This document shows, piece after piece, positions 25,389-33,136 of a stretch of DNA of 64,000 bases. The translations under genes and the position numbers were made by a program. The DNA lies in NCBI RefSeq assembly GCF_018736145.1, contig NZ_CP059997.1, forward strand, positions 1,549,501-1,613,500. The letters run 5' to 3'. This stretch comes from Amycolatopsis sp. CA-230715 (GTDB lineage: Bacteria; Actinomycetota; Actinomycetes; Mycobacteriales; Pseudonocardiaceae). How positions within the stretch are numbered: position 1 is the stretch's first letter; each line of letters begins with the position of its first letter. A model generated the notes under the pieces. It had not been told where the DNA came from. It did no database searches and was given only the letters and a program-made list of their open reading frames with translations.

Positions 25389-26275
25389 CCGTCCAGGAAG
25401 GTCTTCACCGCGGCGCGGATACCGCCCTCGTCCAGGCCGTGCGCGACGTCGTGGTCCTCTTCTTCGCCGTAGATCCGCACCTCGTGGTCCCGCGTGGTGC
25501 CGAGGGAAAGCAGCCGGTGGCGGACGCCCCGCAGCGCGTCGGCGACCGCGTGCGCGGAGGTCCCGGCGAGGTAGGGCTCCACCAGCACCACGTCCGGCGC
25601 CGCCGCGTCGACCGCGGCACGCAGCCCCGCCGCGTCGAACGGGCGGATCGTCGAGGCGTAGAGCACGGTGACGTCGGCGTCCGAAGTCGCCGCCAGCACC
25701 CGGTCGAGCACCGGGCCGACCGCCACCACCACACCCGACCGCCCGCGCCGCAGCTGCTGGAAGCCGACGCCGAGGTGCGGCGAGCGATTCTCCTGCGCGG
25801 AGAGCCGCAGGTACACGTTGGCGTTGCCCGGCAGCGATTCCAGCAGCAGGCGCTCCGCCTCGTCGGGATGGCCCGGCACGTGCACGGTCCAGCCGGGCAG
25901 GCTGTCGATCAGCGCCACGTCCCCAGGCGACTGGTGCGTGCGGCCCGCGGTGGGCATGTCGTAGGAACCGCCGTAGGACACCAGTACCGCGCCCGTGCCC
26001 TGGTGCACCAGGTCCAGCTTGAGCTGTTCGAACGGCCGCTCGACGAGGAACGACGAGAAGGTGTGCACCACCGGCCGCATCCCGGTGAGCGCGAGCCCGC
26101 CGGCGACCGACACCATGAGCTGCTCGCGGATGCCGAGGTTGAGCACCCGGTTCGGGTGGCGGGCGTGCGCGCCGTCGAGCTGCGCCGCCGAGATGTCGCC
26201 AAGCACCACCGCGATCCTGGGATCGAGGTCCAGCGCCCTGTCTATTGTGGACAGAAATCCGTCGCGCATGGTCAC
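25385..26275 (-). CDS. Transketolase, C-terminal subunit (split type)
   Basis: A 296-residue pyrimidine-binding plus C-terminal half of a thiamine-diphosphate transketolase, like the beta subunit of split transketolases or the E1-beta type. The catalytic Glu region is LNLGIREQLMVSVAGGLAL and the C-terminal domain has VDAAAPDVVLVEPYLAGTSAHAV. It pairs with the upstream N-terminal subunit to make one active site, moving two-carbon ketol units. GTG 26275 overlaps the N-subunit stop by 4 bases; ATG 26269 is possible. Confidence 0.88.
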   Translation of the reverse strand: MTMRDGFLSTIDRALDLDPRIAVVLGDISAAQLDGAHARHPNRVLNLGIREQLMVSVAGGLALTGMRPVVHTFSSFLVERPFEQLKLDLVHQGTGAVLVSYGGSYDMPTAGRTHQSPGDVALIDSLPGWTVHVPGHPDEAERLLLESLPGNANVYLRLSAQENRSPHLGVGFQQLRRGRSGVVVAVGPVLDRVLAATSDADVTVLYASTIRPFDAAGLRAAVDAAAPDVVLVEPYLAGTSAHAVADALRGVRHRLLSLGTTRDHEVRIYGEEEDHDVAHGLDEGGIRAAVKTFLDG

Positions 26276-26964
26276 GCCGCCAGCTCCTTCGGTTCGACGG
26301 TGGCCACGACCGCGAGCGGCCTGCCGGGGTGTTCGGCGGTGAACACGGCGTACAGCGCGTCGTGGTCGCGGCCGTCGACCGTGCGCGTGGCCCAGCCCTC
26401 CACCTCGAACCGCGCCGCGATCCCGCCCGGCCAGCCGTGCGTCGCCGACGCGTTGTCCACCACGACGGTCGTCAGCTTTTCCAGCCCGGCGCGACCGGCG
26501 AACGCGATCGCCTCTTCGTTGGAACCCTCGTCGAGTTCGGCGTCCCCGACGAGGACCACGACCTTCGACGGGATCCGTTGCGCGCGCAGCCCGAGCGCGG
26601 TGCCGACCGCGATCGGCAGCCCGTGCCCGAGCGAACCGCTCGAAATCTCCACCCCCGGCACCCGCGTGCGGTCGGGGTGCATGCCGAGCCGCGAATCCCG
26701 GCCAGCCCAGCCGTCCAGCTCGCCTTCGGTGAGGAAGCCCTTCGCGGCCAGCACCGCGTAGTAGGCCATCGGCCCGTGGCCCTTCGACAGCAGGAACCGG
26801 TCGCGCCGCGCGTGGTGCGCGGTGGCGGGCGCGATCTTGAGCACCCGGTCGTAAAGCACCCACAGCACGTCCACTGTGGACTCCGCAGCCACCGAATGCT
26901 TTTCGTCACCGGTCATGCGGGCGATCAGCCCCGGCAGCTCTTCGTACCCCGTCGTGGTAACCAT
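26272..26964 (-). CDS. Transketolase, N-terminal (ThDP-binding) subunit
   Basis: A 230-residue N-terminal half of a split transketolase. FLLSKGHGPMAYYAVLAAKGFL is the ThDP/substrate region. VVLVGDAELDEGSNEEAIAFAG is the ThDP-binding GD(G/A)-x-N motif, and SGSLGHGLPIAVGTALG is also typical. It is shorter than the usual 270-280 residues but complete in motifs. It forms an operon with the C-terminal subunit and the transglutaminase and is divergent from soxR. ATG 26964 was chosen over 26979 because it fits the weak GGTGAG site. Confidence 0.86.
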   Translation of the reverse strand: MVTTTGYEELPGLIARMTGDEKHSVAAESTVDVLWVLYDRVLKIAPATAHHARRDRFLLSKGHGPMAYYAVLAAKGFLTEGELDGWAGRDSRLGMHPDRTRVPGVEISSGSLGHGLPIAVGTALGLRAQRIPSKVVVLVGDAELDEGSNEEAIAFAGRAGLEKLTTVVVDNASATHGWPGGIAARFEVEGWATRTVDGRDHDALYAVFTAEHPGRPLAVVATVEPKELAA

Positions 26965-26979
26965 GGTCTCACCGTGCAA

Positions 26980-26997
26980 CCTCGACCATAGTCGAAG
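26980..26997. promoter_or_regulatory. Probable SoxR operator between soxR and the transketolase operon
   Basis: CCTCGACCATAGTCGAAG contains the dyad TCGAC-CATA-GTCGA (26982-26995) and has the size and outer CCTC...AG bases of the E. coli SoxR box (CCTCAAG...CTTGAGG). It lies in the 53-base spacer of the divergent pair. On the + strand TAAGGT (27005-27010) fits a -10 box for soxR. Confidence 0.55.
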
Positions 26998-27017
26998 TCA
27001 AGGCTAAGGTGGGTGGC

Positions 27018-27479
27018 GTGACCAAACTTGCCGACCACCTCAGCATCGGACAGGTCTCCGAGCGCAGCGGGGTCCCGCACACCGCGCTGAGGTTCTACGA
27101 GGACCGGGGGCTCATCTCGTCGGAGCGCTCCGCGGGCAACCAGCGCCGCTACCCCCGGTCGATCCTGCGCCGCATCGCGTTCATCCGCGCCGCGCAACGA
27201 GTCGGCCTGAGCCTCGAAGAAATCAGCGCCGCACTCGCCACCCTCCCCAAGGACCACGCCCCGACGAAAGCCGACTGGGCCCGGCTTTCCAAGAGCTGGC
27301 AAGAAGAACTCGACGCGAGGATCGACGCGCTGCAACGCCTGCGGGACAGGCTCACCGGCTGCGTCGGCTGCGGCTGCCTCTCGCTGCGCGTCTGCGGCCT
27401 GTACAACCAAGACGACCAGATGGCCCGCTTCGGCCCCGGCGCACGCCTGCTGAAACCAGTCTCCGAAGGCGGCGCCTGA
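27018..27479 (+). CDS. soxR: Redox-sensing transcriptional activator SoxR
   Basis: A 153-residue MerR-family protein. The winged helix reads LSIGQVSERSGVPHTALRFYEDRGLI, followed by a dimerisation helix. The [2Fe-2S]-binding motif is GCVGCGCLSLRVCGLYN, with Cys at about 115, 118, 120 and 126 in the C-x2-C-x-C-x5-C spacing of SoxR. In actinomycetes SoxR responds to redox-active pigments and antibiotics rather than mainly superoxide. GTG 27018 is used; GTG 27009 is an alternative. Divergent from the transketolase operon, with a probable SoxR box between. Confidence 0.93.
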   Translation: MTKLADHLSIGQVSERSGVPHTALRFYEDRGLISSERSAGNQRRYPRSILRRIAFIRAAQRVGLSLEEISAALATLPKDHAPTKADWARLSKSWQEELDARIDALQRLRDRLTGCVGCGCLSLRVCGLYNQDDQMARFGPGARLLKPVSEGGA

Positions 27480-27501
27480 CTTTGCCTTTTATCGCGTGTC
27501 A

Positions 27502-27580
27502 AAATTTGCGCTGCCGGGGGCGCGGCTGTCGTGGTTCGGCGCGGGTTAGTCGCGTTGGGCGCCCCCGCCATCGCAAATTT
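27502..27580. terminator. Long two-part hairpin in the soxR/GntR convergent spacer
   Basis: AAATTTGCG (27502-27510) pairs exactly with CGCAAATTT (27572-27580), and inside it GGGGGCGC (27516-27523) pairs with GCGCCCCC (27559-27566), with a short imperfect internal loop between. The 79-base structure begins 22 bases after the soxR stop. A smaller AGGGCC-TGGC-GGCCCT hairpin (27583-27598) and CCCCG/CGGGG (27617-27631) follow. The rest of the 244-base spacer (27480-27723) shows no gene. A bidirectional terminator is the simplest reading. Confidence 0.6.
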
Positions 27581-27723
27581 AGAGGGCCTGGCGGCCCTGC
27601 ACTCGACTTGAACGCTCCCCGCCGCGCGGGGCGCGTCGGCTCGCCGGTGCGGGGCTGGGTTGGCAATGGCCGCGCCTCCGGCGCGGACCGTAGGTTGGCG
27701 AAGTGCGCCGCCCGCGCGAAGGG

Positions 27724-28431
27724 TCAGGAGTCGGCGGTTCGTTCGGCGTAGGCCTCGACCAGCTGGCGTTCGGAATCGTTCAGGTAGACGGCGAGCAGCT
27801 CTTCGGCGCCAGCGCCGTCACCGACGCGAAGCCGGTCCAGGATTTCGTGGTTGCGGACGAGGTACCGCTCGTGGAACCGGCGCGGGTCGGCCATCACGTG
27901 GAAGACCAGCCGCAGTTCCGCGAAGATGCCGCGCATCAGCTCGTCCACGCGGGTGCTGCCGCCCAGGGCCGCGATTGCCTGGTGGAAGTGGATGTTCGCG
28001 GTGCCGAGGTGCTGCCACCGCTCCCCCTTGGCGGCGACGTCACCGTCGGAGACGGCGCGCTCAAGCCGCGCCAGGCCTTCGGGCGGCTCGGTCACGGGGC
28101 GCACCGCGGCGCATTCGACGAGCTTGCGCACCCGGTACAGGTCGACCACGTCTTCGACGCGCAGCATGCGGACGAACACGCCGCGGTTCAGCTCGTGGTT
28201 CAGCAGCCGCTCGTGCGTCAGCAGGCGGAAGGCCTCGCGCAGGGTGTTCCGCGAGACGCCGAGCGCGTTCCCGATGTCGTGCTCGGACAGGCGCGCCCCC
28301 GGCTGGAAGAAGCCCTCCGCGACCCGGGTGCGCAGGATATCCGCGACGCGTTCGGCGGTGCTCGTCCTGCCGAGCAAGCCCCGGTCGGCTTCGAGCCCCA
28401 AGGCGCCAGAACCGTCATCGGCCGTTCTCAC
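27724..28431 (-). CDS. GntR-family regulator, FadR/FCD type
   Basis: A 235-residue regulator. The N-terminal winged helix includes LSEHDIGNALGVSRNTLREAFRLLTHERLLNHELNRGVFV. The all-helical FCD effector domain has metal-type His residues (IHFHQAIAAL, RNHEIL). FCD regulators sense carboxylic acids. It starts with GTG 28431, is divergent from the MFS transporter gene, and the spacer holds a perfect FadR-type operator, so it most likely represses the transporter and the following operon. Confidence 0.9.
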   Translation of the reverse strand: MRTADDGSGALGLEADRGLLGRTSTAERVADILRTRVAEGFFQPGARLSEHDIGNALGVSRNTLREAFRLLTHERLLNHELNRGVFVRMLRVEDVVDLYRVRKLVECAAVRPVTEPPEGLARLERAVSDGDVAAKGERWQHLGTANIHFHQAIAALGGSTRVDELMRGIFAELRLVFHVMADPRRFHERYLVRNHEILDRLRVGDGAGAEELLAVYLNDSERQLVEAYAERTADS

Positions 28432-28484
28432 ACGGCGAGCCTACTCCGTCACATGAGGAACGATAAAATCAGCCTCTTGTGGAA

Positions 28485-28495
28485 TTGTTCAACAA
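28485..28495. promoter_or_regulatory. GntR/FCD-type operator
   Basis: TTGTTCAACAA matches the TNGTNNNACNA rule of FadR-subfamily operators and is the centre of a 13-base perfect dyad (ATTGTT-C-AACAAT, 28484-28496). It lies in the 118-base spacer between the divergent GntR and MFS genes. Confidence 0.7.
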
Positions 28496-28549
28496 TCATC
28501 TACGGTGTGAGCCATGCCACGATGAACTTCGTCCCCTAGCGAGGTCCGC

Positions 28550-29800
28550 ATGAACCCCACACCGGCGTCCACCACCGAGGACACCCGCCCGTTCGCCTGG
28601 TACCGCACGCTCGGCAAACGCGGGCAGCGCGCGTTCATCGGCGCCTTCGGCGGCTACGGCCTCGATTCGTACGACTACCAGGTGCTCCCGCTGGCCACGG
28701 CCGCGATCATCGCCTTCTTCCATCTCACGACCGGGCAGGCCGGGCTGCTGAGCACCGTCACGCTCGTGGTGTCCGCGGTCGGCGGCGCGCTCGCGGGCGT
28801 GCTCGCCGATCGCATCGGCCGCGTGCGCACGCTGCAGCTCACCATCGCCGTCTACACGGTCTTCACGGTGCTGTGCGGGTTCGCGCCGAACTTCGAGACG
28901 CTGCTCGTGTTCCGCGCGCTGCAAGGGCTCGGCTTCGGCGGCGAATGGGCGGCGGGCGCGATCCTCGTCGCCGAGTACGCCTCCACGAAGTACCGCGGCC
29001 GGACGGTCGCGTTCGTGCAGAGCGCGTGGGCCGTCGGCTGGGGCCTGTCGGTGATCGTGTCGACGATCGTGTTCAGCACCCTCGGCGATGCGATCGCGTG
29101 GCGCGTGCTGTTCTGGACCGGCGCCATCCCGGCGCTGCTCGTGCTGTGGCTCCGGCGTTCGGTCACCGACGCCGACGAAGCGACCGAACGGCGCGCGAAG
29201 ACGTCGAGCCGCGGCTCGTTCCTCGCGATCTGGAAGGGCGATCTGCTGCGCACCACGGTGATCGCCTCGATCTTCGCGACCGGCGTCCAGGGCGGCTACT
29301 ACACGCTCGCGACCTGGCTGCCGCAGTACCTGAAGACCACGCGCGGCCTCGGCATCGTGGGCACCGGCGGTTTCCTCGCGTTCCAGATCACCGGCGCGTT
29401 CGTCGGCTACGTCTGCGGCGGGTACCTCACCGACCTGCTGGGCCGCAAGCGCACGTTCACCCTGTTCGCCGTGCTGTCCGCGGCGCTCATCGTCGCCTAC
29501 ACCCAGGCACCCGCCGACGCGAACGCGTTCGTGCTGGTGCTCGGTTTCCCGCTCGGGTTCTGCATGTCGGCGATCTTCAGCGGGTTCGGCGCGTTCCTCG
29601 CCGAGCTGTACCCGACCGCGCTGCGCGGCACCGGGCAGGGCTTCACCTACAACTTCGGGCGCGCGGTCGGCGCCGTTTTCCCCGGCCTGGTCGGCTTCCT
29701 CGGCGTCGGCGGCACGATGGCGTTCGGCGCGATCGGGTACGCCGTGGCCGCGCTCGCGCTGCTGGGCCTTCCCGAAACCCGGAACCGTGACCTCACCTGA
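28550..29800 (+). CDS. MFS transporter (acid/sugar:H+ symporter type)
   Basis: A 416-residue, 12-helix major facilitator. Helix 1 has GAFGGYGLDSYDYQVL, like the aromatic-acid/sialate/cis-muconate symporters. The loop 2-3 signature is AGVLADRIGRVRT and the second-half counterpart is YLTDLLGRKRT. FRALQGLGFGGEWAAG in helix 4 is also typical of metabolite:H+ symporters. It is under the divergent GntR regulator. The MITE-like repeat begins directly after its stop, and the DUF1445-pxpBC operon follows, so it may import an acid used there. Confidence 0.9.
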   Translation: MNPTPASTTEDTRPFAWYRTLGKRGQRAFIGAFGGYGLDSYDYQVLPLATAAIIAFFHLTTGQAGLLSTVTLVVSAVGGALAGVLADRIGRVRTLQLTIAVYTVFTVLCGFAPNFETLLVFRALQGLGFGGEWAAGAILVAEYASTKYRGRTVAFVQSAWAVGWGLSVIVSTIVFSTLGDAIAWRVLFWTGAIPALLVLWLRRSVTDADEATERRAKTSSRGSFLAIWKGDLLRTTVIASIFATGVQGGYYTLATWLPQYLKTTRGLGIVGTGGFLAFQITGAFVGYVCGGYLTDLLGRKRTFTLFAVLSAALIVAYTQAPADANAFVLVLGFPLGFCMSAIFSGFGAFLAELYPTALRGTGQGFTYNFGRAVGAVFPGLVGFLGVGGTMAFGAIGYAVAALALLGLPETRNRDLT

Positions 29801-30055
29801 CTAGCACGTGTTTCAAAAGCGGCGGAGCCGCTTGAGGTGGGCCGTCAGCTCGCACCGCCGGAGGTTCTGACGTGGTTCCTGGCGAGGACAGCGCCAGCGT
29901 GGTGACCTGGCGGTCATGAGTCGGCGATCCCGGAGCCAGACAGCACAGTGGCGCGCAGCGCCTCCGTGAGGGGCGGTGGTCGGGCTGGCGGGTGGGCCAC
30001 GTCAGGTTCTCCTACCCGCACCGCCACGCAAACCACCTTCAAAAAAACCTCCTAA
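29801..30055 (+). repeat. MITE-like dispersed repeat, full-length copy A
   Basis: This 255-base element fills the spacer between the MFS stop and the DUF1445 start. The left end is CTAG-CAC-GTGTTTCAAA, followed by a hairpin AAGCGGC-GGA-GCCGCTT. The right end is AACCACCTTCAAAAAAAC-CTC-CTAA. The ends are imperfect inverted repeats (GTGTTTYRAA). The same left and right blocks recur inverted at 47563-47673, and blocks at 29915-29940 and the right end recur at 35512-35596. No transposase is encoded. The CTAG/CTAA flanks fit a YTAR target of the kind reported for IS5-group elements, so a non-autonomous derivative is likely. Confidence 0.7.
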
Positions 30056-30066
30056 AAGGAGTCGCG

Positions 30067-30864
30067 ATGACCACGTTCGACGACACCGCCACCGTGCACC
30101 CGGCGCGGGCCCGCGCGCTCTTCCGCTCCGGCGTCAGCGAACCGACCACCGGCTGGGCTTCGGGGTACGCGCAGGCCAATCTCATCGCGGTGCCGCGGGA
30201 CTGGGCGGACGACCTGCTCCTGTTCTGCCAGCGGAACCCGAAACCGTGCCCGGTGCTCGACGTGAGCGAACCCGGTGCCACCACGACGAAACTCGCCGAC
30301 GGCGCGGATCTCCGCACCGACCTTCCCCGGTACCGGCTATGGGAAAACGGCGAGCTGGTGCGCGAAACCACCGACGCGACACCGTTCTGGCGGGAAGACC
30401 TGGTCACCTTCTTGATCGGCTGCAGCTTCACCTTCGAGACCGCGCTCGCCGCGGCGGGGATCCCGCTGCGGCACGTCGAGCGGGGCCGCAACGTGGCCAT
30501 GTACACCACCACGAAGCAGTGCCGCCCCGCCGGGCGATTGCACGGCCCGCTGGTGGTGTCGATGCGGCAGATCCCGGCGGCACTCGTCGACGAGGCCGTG
30601 CGCGTGACCAGTTCGATGCCCGCCGTCCACGGTTCGCCGGTGCACAGCGGAAACCCGCGTGCGCTGGGCATCGAGGACCTCGCGCGGCCGGACTTCGGCG
30701 ACGCGGTCGTCGCCGAACCCGGTGACGTGCCGGTGTTCTGGGCGTGCGGCGTGACCCCGCAGGCCGCGCTGATGGCGTCGCGCCCGCCGTTCGCCATCAC
30801 GCACGCGCCAGGCCACATGTTCATCTCGGACCGGCGCGACACCGAATACCGGGTGGGTTCGTGA
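30067..30864 (+). CDS. DUF1445 / putative hydro-lyase (D-glutamate cyclase-like)
   Basis: A 265-residue protein of the PF07286 family. Recognisable parts are GYAQANLIAVPRDWADDLLLFCQRNPKPCPVLDV, FLIGCSFTFETAL and the C-terminal WACGVTPQAALM...ITHAPGHMFISD. Family members sit beside 5-oxoprolinase subunit genes, and a mammalian relative is D-glutamate cyclase, making 5-oxo-D-proline. The ATG at 30067 follows AAAAGGAG, which comes from the edge of the repeat. Its stop overlaps the pxpB start (GTGA), so the three genes form an operon. Confidence 0.88.
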   Translation: MTTFDDTATVHPARARALFRSGVSEPTTGWASGYAQANLIAVPRDWADDLLLFCQRNPKPCPVLDVSEPGATTTKLADGADLRTDLPRYRLWENGELVRETTDATPFWREDLVTFLIGCSFTFETALAAAGIPLRHVERGRNVAMYTTTKQCRPAGRLHGPLVVSMRQIPAALVDEAVRVTSSMPAVHGSPVHSGNPRALGIEDLARPDFGDAVVAEPGDVPVFWACGVTPQAALMASRPPFAITHAPGHMFISDRRDTEYRVGS

Positions 30865-31472
30865 AGGTCGTGCCCTACGGCGAGCGGGCGGCGCTGGTGG
30901 ATCTCTACGACGCGGGCGAAGTCGTCGGGCTCCGCGCCGCGCTGTCCGCCTCGCCACTGTCCGGAGTGGACGAACTGGTGGCCGGCGCCCGGACGCTGCT
31001 GGTGCGGTTCGATCCGGCGCGCACCTCGTTCGACCGCGTCCGCGCGGCCGTGCACGAGCGCGAATTCGATACCGGCACCACGACCCGCGGCCCATCGGTC
31101 GTGCTGCCGGTGCGGTACGACGGCGCGGATCTCGCCGCCGTCGCCGAGGCTTCCGGGCTGTCCGTGCCCGAGGTGGTCCGGCGGCATTCGGCCGCCGCGT
31201 ACACGGTCGCGTTCTGCGGGTTCGCACCGGGATTCGGCTACCTGACCGGGCTCGACCCCCGCCTGCGCCTGCCGCGCCGGGCCTCGCCGAGGACGAGGGT
31301 GCCCGCGGGCTCGATCGCCATCGCGGGCGAGTATTCGGCCGTCTACCCGCACCCGTCCCCCGGCGGCTGGCACCTGCTCGGGCACACCGCGCTCGCGGTC
31401 TGGGACGCCGACCGCGAGCCGCCGAACCTCCTGGCCCCGGGAACCCGCGTCGAATTCCGGGTGTGCCCTTGA
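30861..31472 (+). CDS. pxpB: 5-oxoprolinase subunit PxpB (KipI family)
   Basis: A 203-residue KipI-like protein. Core FCGFAPGFGYLTGLDPRLRLPRRASPRTRVPAGSIAIAGEYSAVYPHPSPGGWHLLG is the hallmark of the family, and the cyclophilin-like C-terminal fold is expected. With PxpA and PxpC it makes the ATP-dependent 5-oxoprolinase that converts pyroglutamate to glutamate. GTG 30861 overlaps the previous stop by 4 bases. No pxpA gene lies in the cluster; the DUF1445 gene takes its place. Confidence 0.92.
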   Translation: MKVVPYGERAALVDLYDAGEVVGLRAALSASPLSGVDELVAGARTLLVRFDPARTSFDRVRAAVHEREFDTGTTTRGPSVVLPVRYDGADLAAVAEASGLSVPEVVRRHSAAAYTVAFCGFAPGFGYLTGLDPRLRLPRRASPRTRVPAGSIAIAGEYSAVYPHPSPGGWHLLGHTALAVWDADREPPNLLAPGTRVEFRVCP

Positions 31473-32323
31473 AAAAGCTCGAAGTGGTGCGGCCGGGGCC
31501 GTTCGCCACCGTGCAGGACCTGGGACGGCCGGGGCTCGCGGCGATCGGGGTCGGCCGCTCGGGCGCCGCGGACCGTCGCTCGTTCCGGCTCGCGAACCGG
31601 CTCGTCGGTAATCCCGAAGGGTGCGCGGCGATCGAGGCCACGCTCGGCGGCCTCGTGGTGCGCTTCACCGAGCACGCCGTCGTCGCCGTGACCGGTGCGC
31701 CGTGCGCGATCACCGCCGGGGCGAGGGCGGCCGGGATGTCCGCGCCCATCCCGGTCCGCCCCGGCGACGAGGTTTCCCTTGCCACACCGGACAACGGCCT
31801 GCGGAGCTACCTCGCGGTCCGCGGCGGGATCGACGTGCCGCCGGTGCTCGGATCGCGCGCCACGGACACGATGGCGCGCCTCGGCCCCGCCGCGCTGACG
31901 CCGGGCTGCGTGCTCCCCGTGGGCACGCCTTCACTCCCCCATCCGCCCGTGGATTTGGCTCCACAGCGCCCTTTCCCGGACGAACTGGTGTTGCGCGTCG
32001 TGCCGGGGCCGCGGCTGGACTGGTTCGCCGAGGACGCGCTCACCTCGCTGCTGTCCGCCCCGCACCGGGTCACCGCCGAGGCCGACCGGGTCGGGATCCG
32101 GCTCGACGGGCCGGTCCTGCGGCGCGCCAGGGGCGACGAACTCCCACCGGAGGCGGGAGTTCTCGGCGCGCTGCAGGTTCCGCCTTCGGGCCACCCGATC
32201 CTGTTCCTCGCCGATCACCCGGTCACCGGCGGCTACCCGGTGCCCGCCGTCGTGCTGGAAGACGACGTCGACCTCGCCGCGCAGGCGAGACCGGGCCAGT
32301 CGATCCGGTTCTCAGCGCCGTAG
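31463..32323 (+). CDS. pxpC: 5-oxoprolinase subunit PxpC (KipA / biotin-dependent carboxyltransferase-like)
   Basis: A 286-residue KipA/AHS2 protein. Signatures: VVRPGPFATVQDLGRPGLAAIGVGRSGAADRRSFRLANRLVGN at the N terminus, and GVLGALQVPPSGHPILFLADHPVTGGYPVPA near the end. It forms a complex with PxpB. GTG 31463 overlaps pxpB by 10 bases; a TTG at 31469 is another option. Its last 12 bases overlap the convergent ABC permease gene. Confidence 0.92.
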   Translation: MPLKKLEVVRPGPFATVQDLGRPGLAAIGVGRSGAADRRSFRLANRLVGNPEGCAAIEATLGGLVVRFTEHAVVAVTGAPCAITAGARAAGMSAPIPVRPGDEVSLATPDNGLRSYLAVRGGIDVPPVLGSRATDTMARLGPAALTPGCVLPVGTPSLPHPPVDLAPQRPFPDELVLRVVPGPRLDWFAEDALTSLLSAPHRVTAEADRVGIRLDGPVLRRARGDELPPEAGVLGALQVPPSGHPILFLADHPVTGGYPVPAVVLEDDVDLAAQARPGQSIRFSAP

Positions 32324-33136
32324 GTGCCGGTAGCCGGACGCGGACAACGGCAGGAACACCGCGACCAGCAGCACCGGCACGACGATCGCGAGCAGGGTCG
32401 CGTTGTCGACCGCGAAAGACCCGCCTACGACGGGATTTCCGAGCAGTTCGCGCACCGCGGTGGTGGTGGTCGAAAGCGGGTTGTACTCCGCGATCGTGCC
32501 CAGCCACCGCGGCATCGTCGCGGTGTCCACGAACACGCTCGACAACATCAGCAGCGGCCAGACCGCCACCTGCACCGCGGTCACCGTCTCCTGGTTCTTC
32601 GCCTTCAGCCCGATGAACACGCCGATCCACAGCATCGCGAACCGGAGCAGGAGCAGCAGCCCGAACGCGGCGGCGATCGCGGGCAGCCCCGCATGGGGCC
32701 GCCAGCCGAACACCAGCCCGGCGAGCACGACCACGGCCAGCCCGACGACCGAGTTGATCAGGTCGGCCGTGCACCGTCCCGCGACGACGGCGACACCGCT
32801 CATCGGCAGCGAGCGGAACCGGTCGGTGACCCCCTTGGCCGCGTCCGACGAAACGGCGGTCATCGTGCCTTCCAGGCCGAAGAACATCGCCATCGCGAAA
32901 GCGCCGGGCAGCACGAAGTCGATGTAGTCCCCGCCCGTGCTCCCGCCGAGCGCGCCACCGAGCAGGCCGATGAACACGGCCATCAGCAGCACCGGGAACA
33001 GCCAGCCGAAGACCATCACCCCCGGCCGGTTCCGCCAGTGGTGCAGCGCGCGCAGGGTGATCGTCCAGGTGTCGGCGACGGCGTGCCGGAACCGGTCGGC
33101 CAAGCCGTCCTCGAACGTGGTGTAAGCCGTGGTCAT
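32312..33136 (-). CDS. ABC-2 type drug/daunorubicin-type exporter permease (DrrB family)
   Basis: A 274-residue membrane protein with six hydrophobic helices, starting in FRHAVADTWTITLRALHHWRNRPGVMVFGWLFPVLLMAVF. The central SSDAAKGVTDRFRSLPMSGVAVVAGR (elbow region) and late VAVWPLLMLSSVFVDTATMPRWLGTIAEYNPLS are DrrB/ABC2 landmarks. It exports a hydrophobic compound together with the ATPase encoded just upstream; start and stop overlap in ATGA. The 64 codons open upstream are inside the ATPase gene. Confidence 0.9.
   Translation of the reverse strand: MTTAYTTFEDGLADRFRHAVADTWTITLRALHHWRNRPGVMVFGWLFPVLLMAVFIGLLGGALGGSTGGDYIDFVLPGAFAMAMFFGLEGTMTAVSSDAAKGVTDRFRSLPMSGVAVVAGRCTADLINSVVGLAVVVLAGLVFGWRPHAGLPAIAAAFGLLLLLRFAMLWIGVFIGLKAKNQETVTAVQVAVWPLLMLSSVFVDTATMPRWLGTIAEYNPLSTTTTAVRELLGNPVVGGSFAVDNATLLAIVVPVLLVAVFLPLSASGYRHLRR

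Noticed and set aside
29801..30055. Protein-coding gene or transposase remnant inside copy A
   Set aside because: Open frames here are short, lack ribosome sites and show no transposase residues.
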